Positions 51,840-59,976 of a stretch of 64,000 bases of DNA are shown here, one piece after another (within the stretch, counting starts at the first letter, position 1; every line of letters starts with the position of its first letter). Source of the stretch: Acidimicrobiales bacterium (GTDB lineage: Bacteria > Actinomycetota > Acidimicrobiia > Acidimicrobiales > SZUA-35); the NCBI GenBank assembly GCA_041394265.1, contig JAWKIO010000005.1, positions 2,976,001 to 3,040,000 of the forward strand, written 5' to 3'. The notes below the pieces were generated by a model that saw only the letters and a program-made list of their open reading frames with translations, had not been told where the DNA came from and ran no database searches. A program made the position numbers and the translations under genes.

Positions 51840-52478
51840 ATGGGCTACCCCACTGATCAGCTCCACGCTCGTGAGGAGGTCGTCCTCGACCTTCGACCGC
51901 ATTGGTGGTTCATGTCTCGCCAGGCGCTGGCACTCGCCGGCGCCATCGTGATCGGGATCGCGTCACTCGCCATCGACAACGGTCCCGTGCGGATCATCGC
52001 CGGGCTGTTGATCGTCGCTGCGGTCATCTGGTTCGTCGCCCGGTACATCGTGTGGAACACGACGAACTTCGTCGTCACCACCGATCGGCTCATCTCGCGC
52101 AGCGGTGTGTTGCGGCGTGAAGGGGTCGAGATCCCGCTCGAACGTATCAACACCGTCTTCTTCGCCCAGTCGATCTTCGAGCGGATGATCGGCTCCGGCG
52201 ACCTTCGCATCGAATCGGCGGGTGAGATGGGGGTCTCGAGCTTCAGCGACATCCGCCGCCCGCTGGATGTGCAGAACGAGATCTACATCCAGATGGAGAA
52301 CAACGAGAACCGCAAGTTCGATCGGGTGGCCCAGGGGATGCAGGGGGTCCAAGCACCAGCTCCGGCACCGGTGTCGATCGCCGAACAGATCCAACAGCTC
52401 GACGCTCTCCGTCAGCAAGGGTTGCTCACCAACGAGGAGTTCGACCAGAAGAAGGCCGACCTCCTTCGGCGAATGTGA
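51840..52478 (+). CDS. Bacterial PH-domain membrane protein with SHOCT end
   Basis: A 212-residue protein. Two hydrophobic helices (about 28-46 and 50-66) are followed by a bacterial PH domain (about 70-155: NFVVTTDRLISRSGVLRREG and the IPLERINTVFFAQSIFERM block), typical of the DUF304/YdbT family. The C-terminal 32 residues (IQQLDALRQQGLLTNEEFDQ) are a SHOCT helix pair, often an oligomerisation tag. The role of such proteins is not settled; they sit in the membrane with the PH domain inside. ATG 51840 is leaderless from a TAGACT box. Its stop overlaps the BtuF-like GTG start by four bases, so they form one unit. Confidence 0.86.
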   Translation: MGYPTDQLHAREEVVLDLRPHWWFMSRQALALAGAIVIGIASLAIDNGPVRIIAGLLIVAAVIWFVARYIVWNTTNFVVTTDRLISRSGVLRREGVEIPLERINTVFFAQSIFERMIGSGDLRIESAGEMGVSSFSDIRRPLDVQNEIYIQMENNENRKFDRVAQGMQGVQAPAPAPVSIAEQIQQLDALRQQGLLTNEEFDQKKADLLRRM

Positions 52479-53212
52479 GCCCGTCGACTTCCGAGCCCAC
52501 CGGAGAGGCCACGACAACGAGCGTGCGAGTCGTGAGCCTGGTGCCGTCGATCACCGAGTCGCTGCGAGCGTGGGGGCACGACCCGATCGCCTGCACCAAA
52601 TACTGCGAGCAGCCCGACCTGGCAACGGTGGGTGGGACCAAGAACCCCGACCTGGCGGCGATCGAGGCGTTGTCCCCCGACGTCGTGATGCTCGACCGGG
52701 AGGAGAACCGTCGAGAGGATGCCGAGGCTTTGGCCGACCGCGGGATCGAGGTCTTCGTCACCGACGTTCGTCGCCTCGATCAGGTGGCCACTGAGCTCGA
52801 TCGGGTGGCCACCCGGATCGGGCTGGCGTCGCAGACCAGCACGTGGCCCGACTTCAGCGTGTCCCCGGACCCGGGCGTCGATCGCCGTCGGGTGTTCGTG
52901 CCGATCTGGCGACGACCCTGGATGACCATCGGCGCAGCGACCTACGGGTCCACCGTGTTGACGTGGCTCGGTTTCGACAACATCTACGGTGCACCCGGCG
53001 ACGGCGCCTATCCCGAGGTGGCGCTCGACGACGTCGCGGCACGCCAGCCCGATCTCGTCCTCGTGCCCTCGGAGCCCTACGGCTTCGAGGCGCACCACCT
53101 CGACGAACTGCGAGCACTGGCACCCGTCGTCGAGGTCGACGGCCAGGACCTGTTCTGGTGGGGGACCAGGACACCTACCGCCGTCGAACGGCTACGGGCC
53201 GCCATCGGCTGA
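52475..53212 (+). CDS. BtuF/helical-backbone metal receptor-like protein without a signal peptide
   Basis: A 245-residue protein of the cobalamin/siderophore-binding (BtuF-like) fold. VVSLVPSITESLRAWG, CTKYCEQPDLATVGGTKNPD, PDVVMLDREENRREDAEALA, and PIWRRPWMTIGAATYG map to the two lobes and the backbone helix. Such proteins normally sit outside the membrane and pass B12 to an ABC transporter, but this one has no signal peptide or lipobox, and no transporter gene is near. It may bind a corrinoid or other ligand in the cytoplasm. GTG 52475 overlaps the stop of the PH-domain gene (GTGA), so a signal peptide cannot lie upstream in a hidden longer start. A terminator hairpin follows. Confidence 0.83.
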   Translation: MSPSTSEPTGEATTTSVRVVSLVPSITESLRAWGHDPIACTKYCEQPDLATVGGTKNPDLAAIEALSPDVVMLDREENRREDAEALADRGIEVFVTDVRRLDQVATELDRVATRIGLASQTSTWPDFSVSPDPGVDRRRVFVPIWRRPWMTIGAATYGSTVLTWLGFDNIYGAPGDGAYPEVALDDVAARQPDLVLVPSEPYGFEAHHLDELRALAPVVEVDGQDLFWWGTRTPTAVERLRAAIG

Positions 53213-53222
53213 TCCCCCGAGA

Positions 53223-53246
53223 GCTTCCCCGATGATGAGGGGAAGC
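53223..53246 (+). terminator. Hairpin after the BtuF-like gene
   Basis: GCTTCCCC (53223-53230) and GGGGAAGC (53239-53246) form a perfect 8-bp stem with an eight-base loop, 11 bp after the stop at 53212. A C-run rather than a U-run follows. Confidence 0.65.
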
Positions 53247-53287
53247 CCCCGATTCGCTCGCTGCCGCCGGGCGTCATCGTGATGGGC

Positions 53288-53533
53288 ATGACCACCATCA
53301 CCCTGATCACCGAGACCCCAGCGACCGAGACCCCAGCCGCCGAGACCCCAGCCATCCACATCCATGCCGGTTCGGCCGAGACTGCTCCCGAACTCGTCCT
53401 CCCCACTTCGATCAGCAAGGGATGGCACGCCGATCCCATGGCGATCCACAAGCTTCGCTGGCACGACGGCACCGAGTGGACCGAACGCGTCACCCACTTC
53501 GGTCCCGTCCCGTGCCACCACTGCGGGCGTTGA
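53288..53533 (+). CDS. DUF2510-motif small protein
   Basis: An 81-residue protein. Its C-terminal half has GWHADPMAIHKLRWHDGTEW followed by TERVTH, the DUF2510 motif (GW-DP--LR-WDGT-WT), which in actinobacteria usually sits at the end of membrane proteins. Here no membrane segment is present. The N-terminus has three TETPA-like units encoded by a 15-bp repeat. The last residues CHHCGR have two Cys and two His that could bind metal. The start is one of GTG 53279, ATG 53282 or ATG 53288; CATCGT ends seven bases before 53288, which I prefer. Alone between a terminator and the malic enzyme promoter. Function unknown. Confidence 0.65.
   Translation: MTTITLITETPATETPAAETPAIHIHAGSAETAPELVLPTSISKGWHADPMAIHKLRWHDGTEWTERVTHFGPVPCHHCGR
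53309..53353 (+). repeat. 15-bp coding tandem repeat, three copies
   Basis: ACCGAGACCCCAGCG and close variants repeat at 53309, 53324 and 53339, encoding TETPA-like units of the DUF2510 protein. Confidence 0.85.
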
Positions 53534-53550
53534 TCGGGTTGGCCCGGCGA

Positions 53551-53556
53551 TAGCTT
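53551..53556 (+). promoter_or_regulatory. -10 box TAGCTT for the malic enzyme
   Basis: TAGCTT ends eight bases before ATG 53565; no ribosome binding site is present between. Confidence 0.5.
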
Positions 53557-53564
53557 GCCTCCCC

Positions 53565-54968
53565 ATGACCAAGCCGCCGGCAACGCAGTATTCGATCGCC
53601 ATCAACGTCGTGCTCGACAACGTGCCCGGTGTACTCGGCAGACTCGCCACCAACATCGGCGAGGCCGGCGGCAACATCTACGCCGTCGACGCCTTTGTTG
53701 CCAAGGGCACCACGGTCGAGCGGACGATCGTCGTCAACTGCACCGACGTCGAGCATCAGCAGACGATCGTCGACGTGGTGAGTGAGACGCCGGGCATCAC
53801 GCTGGTCGGCTGGTACGACCGGACGTTCAAGATGCACGAAGGCGGCAAGATCGAAGTGCTGTCGCTGTGCCCGGTCGGCGACATCGACGACCTGTCGATG
53901 GCCTACACCCCCGGTGTGGCTCGGGTCTGTACTGCCATCGCCCAGGACGAGACCAAGGCCGACGAGTACACCATCCGCAAGAACACCGTCGCCATTGTCT
54001 CCGACGGCACCGCGGTGCTCGGTCTCGGCAACATCGGCCCGAAGGGCGCGATGCCGGTGATGGAGGGCAAGGCCCTTCTGTTCAAGGAGTTCGGCGGGGT
54101 CGACGCCTTCCCGATCTGCCTCGACGTGGCGTCGCCGCAAGAGATCGTCGAGACGGTGATCCGCCTCGCTCCGACGTTCGGTGGCATCAACCTCGAAGAC
54201 ATCGCGGCACCCGGTGCCTTCTACGTCGAGGAGGAGCTGAAGAAGCACCTCGACATTCCGATCTTTCACGACGATCAACACGGCACCGCGGTGGTCACGC
54301 TGGCGGCGCTCGAGAATGCGTTGCGGATCACCGGGAAGCGAATGGAAGACCTGGCCATCGTGATCTCAGGTGTCGGTGCGGCCGGTGTGGCCATCGGCAA
54401 GATCCTGCTCGGCGCCGGGGCGACGAACATCATCGGTGTCGACTCCCAGAGCGCGGTGCACATCGGCCGCGAAGGCCTCAACTCCTGGAAGCAGTGGTTC
54501 GCCGAGAACACCAACCCTGAGGATCGCTCCGGCTCGCTGTCCGACGTGATCGTCGGTGCCGACGTGTTCATCGGGGTGAGCGCCCCCGACGTCCTCACGG
54601 TCGACGACGTGAAGGCGATGGCCGATGACCCCATCGTCTTCGCCATGGCCAACCCCGATCCGGAGATCCGACCCGAACTGGTCGGCGACCTGGTTCGGGT
54701 GCTCGGCACGGGCCGAAGCGACTACCCGAACCAGATCAACAACGTGCTGGCCTTCCCCGGCATCTTCCGCGGTGCGCTCGACGCGCGGGCCACCGACATC
54801 ACCGAGAACATGAAGCTCGCCGCGGCCAAGGCGATCGCCGAATCGGTCACCGACGACCAGCTGTGCGAGACCTTCATCATGCCGCCGGTGTTCGACAAGA
54901 CCGTGTCGATGCGGGTGGCGGCTGCGGTTGCGGCGGCCGCCGTGGCCGACGGTGTGGTGCGCACCTGA
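53565..54968 (+). CDS. NAD(P)-dependent malic enzyme with N-terminal ACT domain
   Basis: A 467-residue enzyme. Residues 8-83 are an ACT domain (INVVLDNVPGVLGRLATNIG onward, YAVDAFVAKGTTVERTIVV); the rest is malic enzyme: SMAYTPGVARVC, VLGLGNIGPKGAMPVMEGKA, IFHDDQHGTAVVTLAALENA and IVISGVGAAGVAIGKILLGA for cofactor. It converts malate to pyruvate with CO2 release and NAD(P)H. ACT domains bind small ligands such as amino acids, so allosteric control is likely. I do not see a phosphotransacetylase part. ATG 53565 lies eight bases after TAGCTT. Cytoplasmic. With Kgd and the malyl-CoA lyase it belongs to C4/C5 acid metabolism in this region. Confidence 0.9.
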   Translation: MTKPPATQYSIAINVVLDNVPGVLGRLATNIGEAGGNIYAVDAFVAKGTTVERTIVVNCTDVEHQQTIVDVVSETPGITLVGWYDRTFKMHEGGKIEVLSLCPVGDIDDLSMAYTPGVARVCTAIAQDETKADEYTIRKNTVAIVSDGTAVLGLGNIGPKGAMPVMEGKALLFKEFGGVDAFPICLDVASPQEIVETVIRLAPTFGGINLEDIAAPGAFYVEEELKKHLDIPIFHDDQHGTAVVTLAALENALRITGKRMEDLAIVISGVGAAGVAIGKILLGAGATNIIGVDSQSAVHIGREGLNSWKQWFAENTNPEDRSGSLSDVIVGADVFIGVSAPDVLTVDDVKAMADDPIVFAMANPDPEIRPELVGDLVRVLGTGRSDYPNQINNVLAFPGIFRGALDARATDITENMKLAAAKAIAESVTDDQLCETFIMPPVFDKTVSMRVAAAVAAAAVADGVVRT

Positions 54969-55102
54969 TCCCACTCATAGAGCGGTTTCACGAACCGATG
55001 CTTCGCTGACGAGGCGACCACGGCCGTCGACGGCCCGTCGTCCGGAGTAGGAAGCGGGTTCGTCAGTTGGCCAATCAGGTGAGCGACACGGCTGGTCGAT
55101 CG

Positions 55103-56986
55103 ATGACGACCGAGCAGACTCGCGATGACCTCGTTCGCGGCGGCAGCCTGTCGCGCCTGCACTGGTTCGTGATGGTGCTGTCGCTCTCCCTGACCTTCGT
55201 TGCGTCCTATGTGACCAAGCGGGAGGTCGATGCTCGGGCCGAAGCAACCTTCACCGAGGACACCGAACGGAGTCTCGGTCTGCTCTCGGAGCAGCTCCAC
55301 CACTACGAAGGGGCGCTGTGGGGTGGGGTGGCAGCGATCCAGGCCAACGGCGGCGACGTGACCGATGCCGAGTGGAAGGTGTACGCCGAAACCCTCGACG
55401 TCGTCGACAAGTATCCGGGTGCCAATGGCATCGGGGTGATCCACGAGGTTGCGCCCGACGAGGTCGATGCGTTCATCGCCAACGAGCGGCTGACGCGACC
55501 CGACTTCGAGATCCATCCACCGCACGATCAACCCGAGTTCCTGCCGATCACCTCGATCGAACCGTTGGCAACCAACAGCGCCGCCGTCGGGCTGGACATG
55601 GCGCACGAGGCCAATCGCTACAACGGCATCTCCATGGCTCGACTCAGTGGGCTGGCGTGGATGACCGGACCGATCGTGCTGGTCCAGGACGAAGGCCAGA
55701 CCCCCGGGTTCTTGTTCTACGCGCCGTGGTACGACCGCTCGACGCCACCGACGGCCGATCGATCCGCCAACTTCGTCGGGGCGGTGTACGCACCGTTCGT
55801 GGTGAAGGACCTCGTCGACGGCGCACTGGCCAGCTCGCAACGTTCGGTCGCCCTGACGATCCGCGACGCCGGCGAGGTGCTCTTCGACGAGAACACCCCC
55901 GAGAACGAGGACTTCGATCCTGACCCGATGTTCATGCGGGAATCGACACTCCAGCTGTACGGACGCCAGTGGATCGTCACCACGCGCACCACCCTCGGGT
56001 TCCGAGAAGCCGCCTCGAACAGCGAGCCGTGGATCATCCTCGGCGCCGGGCTCCTCATCGACGGTCTGCTGCTCACGATGTTCATCGGCCTCACACGTTC
56101 GAATCGTCGAGCGATTCGATTCGCCGATGATCTGACGAGCGAGTTGACGCACAACGCTCGCAGTCTCGAGCAGTCGAACGTCGAACTCGAGCGGTTCGCC
56201 TACGTTGCGTCGCACGACCTCAAGACCCCGCTGCGAGGGATCGGCAGTCTTGCCGAGTGGATCGAGGAAGACCTCGATGAGTTCCTGCCGGGCGACGAGG
56301 CACCGGGCGACGTTCGTCGAAACCTCGGCCGACTCAAGCACCAGCTGGAGCGCATGAACCAACTCATCGCCGGTCTGCTCGAATACTCCCGTGTTGGTTT
56401 CACCGATGAGCCAGACGCCACGACGGTGGATCTGGCCGGCGACCTCAACGATCTCCGCCTCGATCTCGACCTGCGTCACAACCAGCTCGTGCTGTGCGGC
56501 CCGCCGGCCGTGAAGACGACCTCGGCATCGCTGCTTCGTCAGGTCATGTCGAATCTCGTCACCAATGCGATTCAACACCACCCGAATCGGGAGCGGGCCT
56601 TCGTGCAGATCGACGTCGAGATCACGGGCGCCCAACTCGAGTTCAGCGTTCGGGACAACGGCGCAGGAATCGAGGAGCACCACCGGCAACGGATCTTCGA
56701 GGTGTTCCAGACGCTCGGGGGCGAGAGCACCGGCATCGGTCTCTCGGTGGTGCGCAAGATCGTCGATCGTCGCGGCGGCAGCATCGACGTCGAGTCGGAA
56801 CCGGGCCGGGGTACGACCTTCATCGTGAGATGGCCGCTCGCCGACATCGTCGCGACGGCGACGAACGGTGCCTCCTCGAATGACACGGCCACTGCGAACG
56901 GCACGGCCACTGCGAACGACAGCAGAACAACGACTGATCCCGTTGACCAGCAGAGCGACACGAGCAAGGAGATGAGTGCGGTATGA
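55103..56986 (+). CDS. CHASE-domain sensor histidine kinase
   Basis: A 627-residue sensor kinase. A first helix (about 22-38) and a second (about 305-330, WIILGAGLLIDGLLLTMFIG) bracket an outer CHASE domain (about 45-295; YPGANGIGVIHEVAPDEVDA and SIEPLATNSAAVGLDMAHEA are typical). Inside are a HisKA with FAYVASHDLKTPLRGIGSLA (His in ASHDLKTPL) and an HATPase with NLVTNAIQHH, VRDNGAGIEE and GGESTGIGLSVVRKIVDRRG. The last 55 residues are Thr/Asn-rich with a short repeat. CHASE binds small extracellular ligands such as cytokinin-like molecules. The start is uncertain: ATG 55103, GTG 55079 or TTG 55067. It is followed by its response regulator, overlapping by four bases (ATGA). Confidence 0.88.
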   Translation: MTTEQTRDDLVRGGSLSRLHWFVMVLSLSLTFVASYVTKREVDARAEATFTEDTERSLGLLSEQLHHYEGALWGGVAAIQANGGDVTDAEWKVYAETLDVVDKYPGANGIGVIHEVAPDEVDAFIANERLTRPDFEIHPPHDQPEFLPITSIEPLATNSAAVGLDMAHEANRYNGISMARLSGLAWMTGPIVLVQDEGQTPGFLFYAPWYDRSTPPTADRSANFVGAVYAPFVVKDLVDGALASSQRSVALTIRDAGEVLFDENTPENEDFDPDPMFMRESTLQLYGRQWIVTTRTTLGFREAASNSEPWIILGAGLLIDGLLLTMFIGLTRSNRRAIRFADDLTSELTHNARSLEQSNVELERFAYVASHDLKTPLRGIGSLAEWIEEDLDEFLPGDEAPGDVRRNLGRLKHQLERMNQLIAGLLEYSRVGFTDEPDATTVDLAGDLNDLRLDLDLRHNQLVLCGPPAVKTTSASLLRQVMSNLVTNAIQHHPNRERAFVQIDVEITGAQLEFSVRDNGAGIEEHHRQRIFEVFQTLGGESTGIGLSVVRKIVDRRGGSIDVESEPGRGTTFIVRWPLADIVATATNGASSNDTATANGTATANDSRTTTDPVDQQSDTSKEMSAV

Positions 56987-57444
56987 GCAAGATCATCGTG
57001 GTCGAAGACAACGATCTCGACGCCGAGCGGATCGAGCGTCAGCTCCGCAAGTTCGGAGCGGGCGACCTGCTGGTGCGGGCCAAGGACGGACAGGAGGCCA
57101 TCGACCTGCTGGCGGCGCAGCGTATGGATCCGGCGTATGTGCCCACCTGTGTGGTCGTGGTCGATCTCAACATGCCGCGGGTCAACGGCTTCGAGCTGAT
57201 CGACCACATCCGAGCCATTCCCGCACTCCGGCACGTACCGATCTATGTCTGCACGACGTCGGATCACATGCGCGATGTCCACGACGCCGACACGCGGGAC
57301 GTTGCCGGCTACATCGTGAAGCCGATCACCGCCGAGCACGTGGCTGAACTGGTCGAGCGTGTGCGCGAGTTCCGGGCCGTCGAGGCGGCCGCCGAGGGCG
57401 TCTGCCTACCGGAGTCGGTTGGTGCCGAGGGCGTCACCCACTGA
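56983..57444 (+). CDS. Stand-alone response regulator (Rcp1-like)
   Basis: A 153-residue single receiver domain. Acidic pocket in IIVVEDNDLDAERIE, phospho-acceptor Asp61 in VVVVDLNMPRVNGFELIDHI, switch Thr in YVCTTSDHM, and Lys in AGYIVKPITAEHV. No output domain is attached, as in CheY- or Rcp1-type regulators that work through protein contact or a phosphorelay. The ATG overlaps the kinase stop (ATGA), so the CHASE kinase is almost certainly its partner. The linker between Asp61 and the switch is a little longer than in CheY and is typical of Rcp1-type regulators paired with phytochrome-like kinases. The final 20 residues are unstructured. Confidence 0.9.
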   Translation: MSKIIVVEDNDLDAERIERQLRKFGAGDLLVRAKDGQEAIDLLAAQRMDPAYVPTCVVVVDLNMPRVNGFELIDHIRAIPALRHVPIYVCTTSDHMRDVHDADTRDVAGYIVKPITAEHVAELVERVREFRAVEAAAEGVCLPESVGAEGVTH

Positions 57445-57465
57445 GCCACCGACGGGGCGCTGGCC

Positions 57466-58344
57466 TCAACCGAGGTTGGCGATGGCGTCGGCGATGGCGA
57501 GGCTGCGGCGCGCGATCTCGACGTGCAGGTTCTCGATCATCTTGCCGTCGACGGTGATGACGCCCTTGCCCTCGGCCGTGCCGGCCTCGAACGCCGCGAT
57601 CACCTTGCGAGCGTGCTCGATCTCGTCGGCAGACGGTGCCCAGATGTCGTTGGTGGGTTCGACCTGGCTCGGGTGCACGAGGGTCTTGCCGTCGAAGCCC
57701 ATCTCGAAGCCGTCGACGGCTTCGACCCGGAAGCCCTCGTCGTCGCGGACGTCGTTGTAGACCCCGTCGAGGATGGCCTTGCCGGCCTCGCGTGCGGCGA
57801 GGATCGAGGTGGCGAGATGGGACCGGATGGGCCCTCGTCCGGTCACCATCTGGGCCCGGAGCTCGCGGTAGAGGTCGTTGGTGCCCATCACGATCACCTC
57901 GACTCGAGGGTGGGCAGCGATGTGGCGGGCGTCGAGGATCGCCGTAGGGGTCTCGAACATGGCCCAGATCTTCATCTCGGCCGGCGCGCCCGCGGCGTCG
58001 AGCGCCGCAGAGATTTCGTCGACGTACGCGACCGACCCGACCTTGGGAATGACGACCGCAGCAGCGCCTGACTGGGCGGCAGCAGCGACGTCGGCGGCAC
58101 CCCACGGGGTGTCGAGGCCGTTGCACCGGATGGTGATCTCTCGGTGGCCGTACTCGCCCGACTGGGCAGCGGCGACGGCCTGGGCACGCGCCGCGTCCTT
58201 GGCGTCAGGGGCCACGGCGTCTTCGAGGTCGAAGATCAGCGCATCGCAGGGGATCGTCTTCGCCTTCTCGAGTGCCCGCTCGTTGGCGGCGGGCATGTAG
58301 AGGACGCTGCGGCGGGGGCGCGACGCGGTGGAGGTGTCAGCCAT
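57466..58344 (-). CDS. CitE-like (HpcH/HpaI) acyl-CoA lyase
   Basis: A 292-residue TIM-barrel lyase. RSVLYMPAANERALEKAKTI, CDALIFDLEDAVAPDAKD (metal Asp/Glu), ITIRCNGLDTPWG with the Arg, VVIPKVGSVAYVDEI, and VMGTNDLYREL are family marks. Stand-alone CitE proteins in actinobacteria and human CLYBL cleave citramalyl-CoA or related beta-hydroxyacyl-CoA; they are not parts of citrate lyase. Its mcl neighbour ends 15 bases upstream on the same strand, so both are one operon and probably act on linked C4/C5 thioesters. C-terminal EIARRSLAIADAIANLG closes the barrel. ATG 58344 has weak AGAGAAAAGA upstream. Confidence 0.86.
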   Translation of the reverse strand: MADTSTASRPRRSVLYMPAANERALEKAKTIPCDALIFDLEDAVAPDAKDAARAQAVAAAQSGEYGHREITIRCNGLDTPWGAADVAAAAQSGAAAVVIPKVGSVAYVDEISAALDAAGAPAEMKIWAMFETPTAILDARHIAAHPRVEVIVMGTNDLYRELRAQMVTGRGPIRSHLATSILAAREAGKAILDGVYNDVRDDEGFRVEAVDGFEMGFDGKTLVHPSQVEPTNDIWAPSADEIEHARKVIAAFEAGTAEGKGVITVDGKMIENLHVEIARRSLAIADAIANLG

Positions 58345-58359
58345 GGTGTTGTCTTTTCT

Positions 58360-59409
58360 CTAGAAGCCGTAGGTGGCGGCGAGTTCGGGGTCGCGCTCGG
58401 ACAGGCGTTTAGCCAGTTCCACGATCACGTGGCACTGCTTGACCGAGGCGTCGTCTTCCATCTTGCCGTCGAGCATGATGGCGCCGGTGCCGTCGCCCAT
58501 GGCGTCGATGACCCGCTGGGCATGGGCAACGTCGGCCGGATCGGGCGAGAAGACCTTCTTCGCCACGTCGATCTGGACGGGGTGCAGGCTCCAAGCGCCG
58601 ACACAGCCGAGCAGGTAGGCGTTGCGGAACTGGTCTTCGCAGGCCACCGTGTCTTTGATGTCGCCAAAGGGCCCGTAGAACGGGAGGATGCCGTGCATCA
58701 CGCAGGCGTCGACCATGCGGGCGATGGTGTAGTGCCACAGGTCTTGCTGATGGGTGGCGCGCGCTTCGTGGATGTCGTCGCCCGACGGATCGTTGCGGAC
58801 CAGGTAGCCAGGATGGCCGCCGCCGACCCGGGTGGTCTTCATGCGGCGGTTGGCGGCCAGGTCGGCTGGTCCGAGCGAGAGGCCCTGCATCCGGGGCGAG
58901 GCACCGCAGATGGCCTCGACGTTGGCCACGCCGCGAGCTGTCTCGAGGATGGCGTGGACCAGCAGCGGCTTCGACAGGTTGGCCTTGGCTTCGAGCTGGG
59001 CCAGCAGGCGGTCGACGTAATGGATGTCCTCGGGGCCCTCGACCTTCGGGATCATGATGACGTCGAGCTTGTCGCCGATCTCGGTGACCAGCGTGGTGAG
59101 GTCATCGAGCGCCCACGGCGAGTCGAGCGAGTTCACCCGGGTCCACAGCTGGGTGCTGCCCATGTCGACGGTCTTGCCAACCTGGACCAGCCCGGCCCGT
59201 GCGGCTTCCTTGTCGGATGCCGGCACACCGTCCTCGAGGTTGCCGAGCAGGATGTCGACGGTCGGCGCGATGTCGGGGACCTTCGCCACCATCTTCTCGT
59301 TCGACGGCGGGAAGAAGTGGATCATCCGGGAGGGGGCGAATGGGATCTCGCGGACCGGGGCCGGGGCACCGACGGCGAGAGGCTTGAAGAAGTCCTTGGA
59401 GCTGCGCAC
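58360..59409 (-). CDS. mcl: L-malyl-CoA/beta-methylmalyl-CoA lyase
   Basis: A 349-residue lyase whose parts recall the Chloroflexus Mcl (348 residues): FFKPLAVGAPAPVREIPFAP, MIHFFPPSNEKM, ILLGNLEDGVPASDKEAAR, IMIPKVEGPEDIHYVDRLLA, LSLGPADLAANRRMKTTRVG and FYGPFGDIKDTVACEDQFRN. Mcl cleaves malyl-CoA, beta-methylmalyl-CoA and citramalyl-CoA in the 3-hydroxypropionate bicycle or glyoxylate and C5 assimilation pathways. Identity comes from remembered sequence. GTG 59409 is chosen for its length match and a TACTCT box eight bases upstream. First of an operon with the CitE-like gene. The other bicycle genes are not in the window. Confidence 0.88.
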   Translation of the reverse strand: MRSSKDFFKPLAVGAPAPVREIPFAPSRMIHFFPPSNEKMVAKVPDIAPTVDILLGNLEDGVPASDKEAARAGLVQVGKTVDMGSTQLWTRVNSLDSPWALDDLTTLVTEIGDKLDVIMIPKVEGPEDIHYVDRLLAQLEAKANLSKPLLVHAILETARGVANVEAICGASPRMQGLSLGPADLAANRRMKTTRVGGGHPGYLVRNDPSGDDIHEARATHQQDLWHYTIARMVDACVMHGILPFYGPFGDIKDTVACEDQFRNAYLLGCVGAWSLHPVQIDVAKKVFSPDPADVAHAQRVIDAMGDGTGAIMLDGKMEDDASVKQCHVIVELAKRLSERDPELAATYGF

Positions 59410-59417
59410 GACCAAGC

Positions 59418-59423
59418 AGAGTA
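59418..59423 (-). promoter_or_regulatory. -10 box TACTCT for the mcl-citE operon
   Basis: TACTCT ends eight bases before GTG 59409. Confidence 0.5.
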
Positions 59424-59485
59424 GAAGGTTTGTGTCACCTGAGTCGAGACCGTCGAGTGTGACGCTCGTCGTCGGCTCGCGGTCC

Positions 59486-59941
59486 TCAGGTGGCGGGCGG
59501 CCCGAATCGCTTGGCGAACGTGAACGCCTCGGGCCCGGGCCCGTTGGCTGCGAGCAGTTCGAGCCGGCGCCTGCCTTCGAGCGCACTCGGCTCGGTGCCC
59601 TCGGGCACCCACCACATCACCAGCACCGGGAGGTCCGTTGGCTTCGAGAACCACTCGCGGCGGCGCTTGACGTAGGGGCCGTGTGCCTCGCCGTAGACAT
59701 AGGCCCGGAAGGCATCGATCGACACCCACGTCGAGATGTTGATGAGCGTGTCGGGGTCGTCGAAGACCCGCACGTCGGTCAGGTTGCCGTTGTCGTCTGC
59801 GAGACGCCAGACGAACCCCGATGCCGCGTCGGCTGCGGCGTTGATGGCGTCGAGGGCATCCATGAACTCGGCCATCACCGGACTGTCCGTCGGTCCGTTT
59901 GCGACGGCGATGTTGCACTGCGCGAGATGCCAAGTCGTCAT
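59486..59941 (-). CDS. DUF3291-family protein
   Basis: A 151-residue cytoplasmic protein. WHLAQCNIAVANGPTDSPVM, then ASGFVWRLADDNGNLTDVRV, NISTWVSIDAFRAYVYGEAH and PVLVMWWVPEGTEPSALEGR are the order of the DUF3291 alpha/beta-barrel family, which resembles small heme- or flavin-linked monooxygenase folds; no function is established. ATG 59941 has CATACT, a variant of the -10 box, six bases upstream. Its stop is 76 bp from the mcl start on the same strand, so it could be read into mcl, but mcl has its own box. It follows the membrane protein of the DipZ-like pair by 35 bp. I do not infer a role. Confidence 0.8.
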   Translation of the reverse strand: MTTWHLAQCNIAVANGPTDSPVMAEFMDALDAINAAADAASGFVWRLADDNGNLTDVRVFDDPDTLINISTWVSIDAFRAYVYGEAHGPYVKRRREWFSKPTDLPVLVMWWVPEGTEPSALEGRRRLELLAANGPGPEAFTFAKRFGPPAT

Positions 59942-59976
59942 CGTTGCAGTATGTCCCCGATCGGTGGTGATCCGGG

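Noticed and set aside
54722..56689. 655-codon minus-strand frame opposite the histidine kinase
   Set aside because: Antisense shadow of the CHASE kinase and malic enzyme end; no motif.
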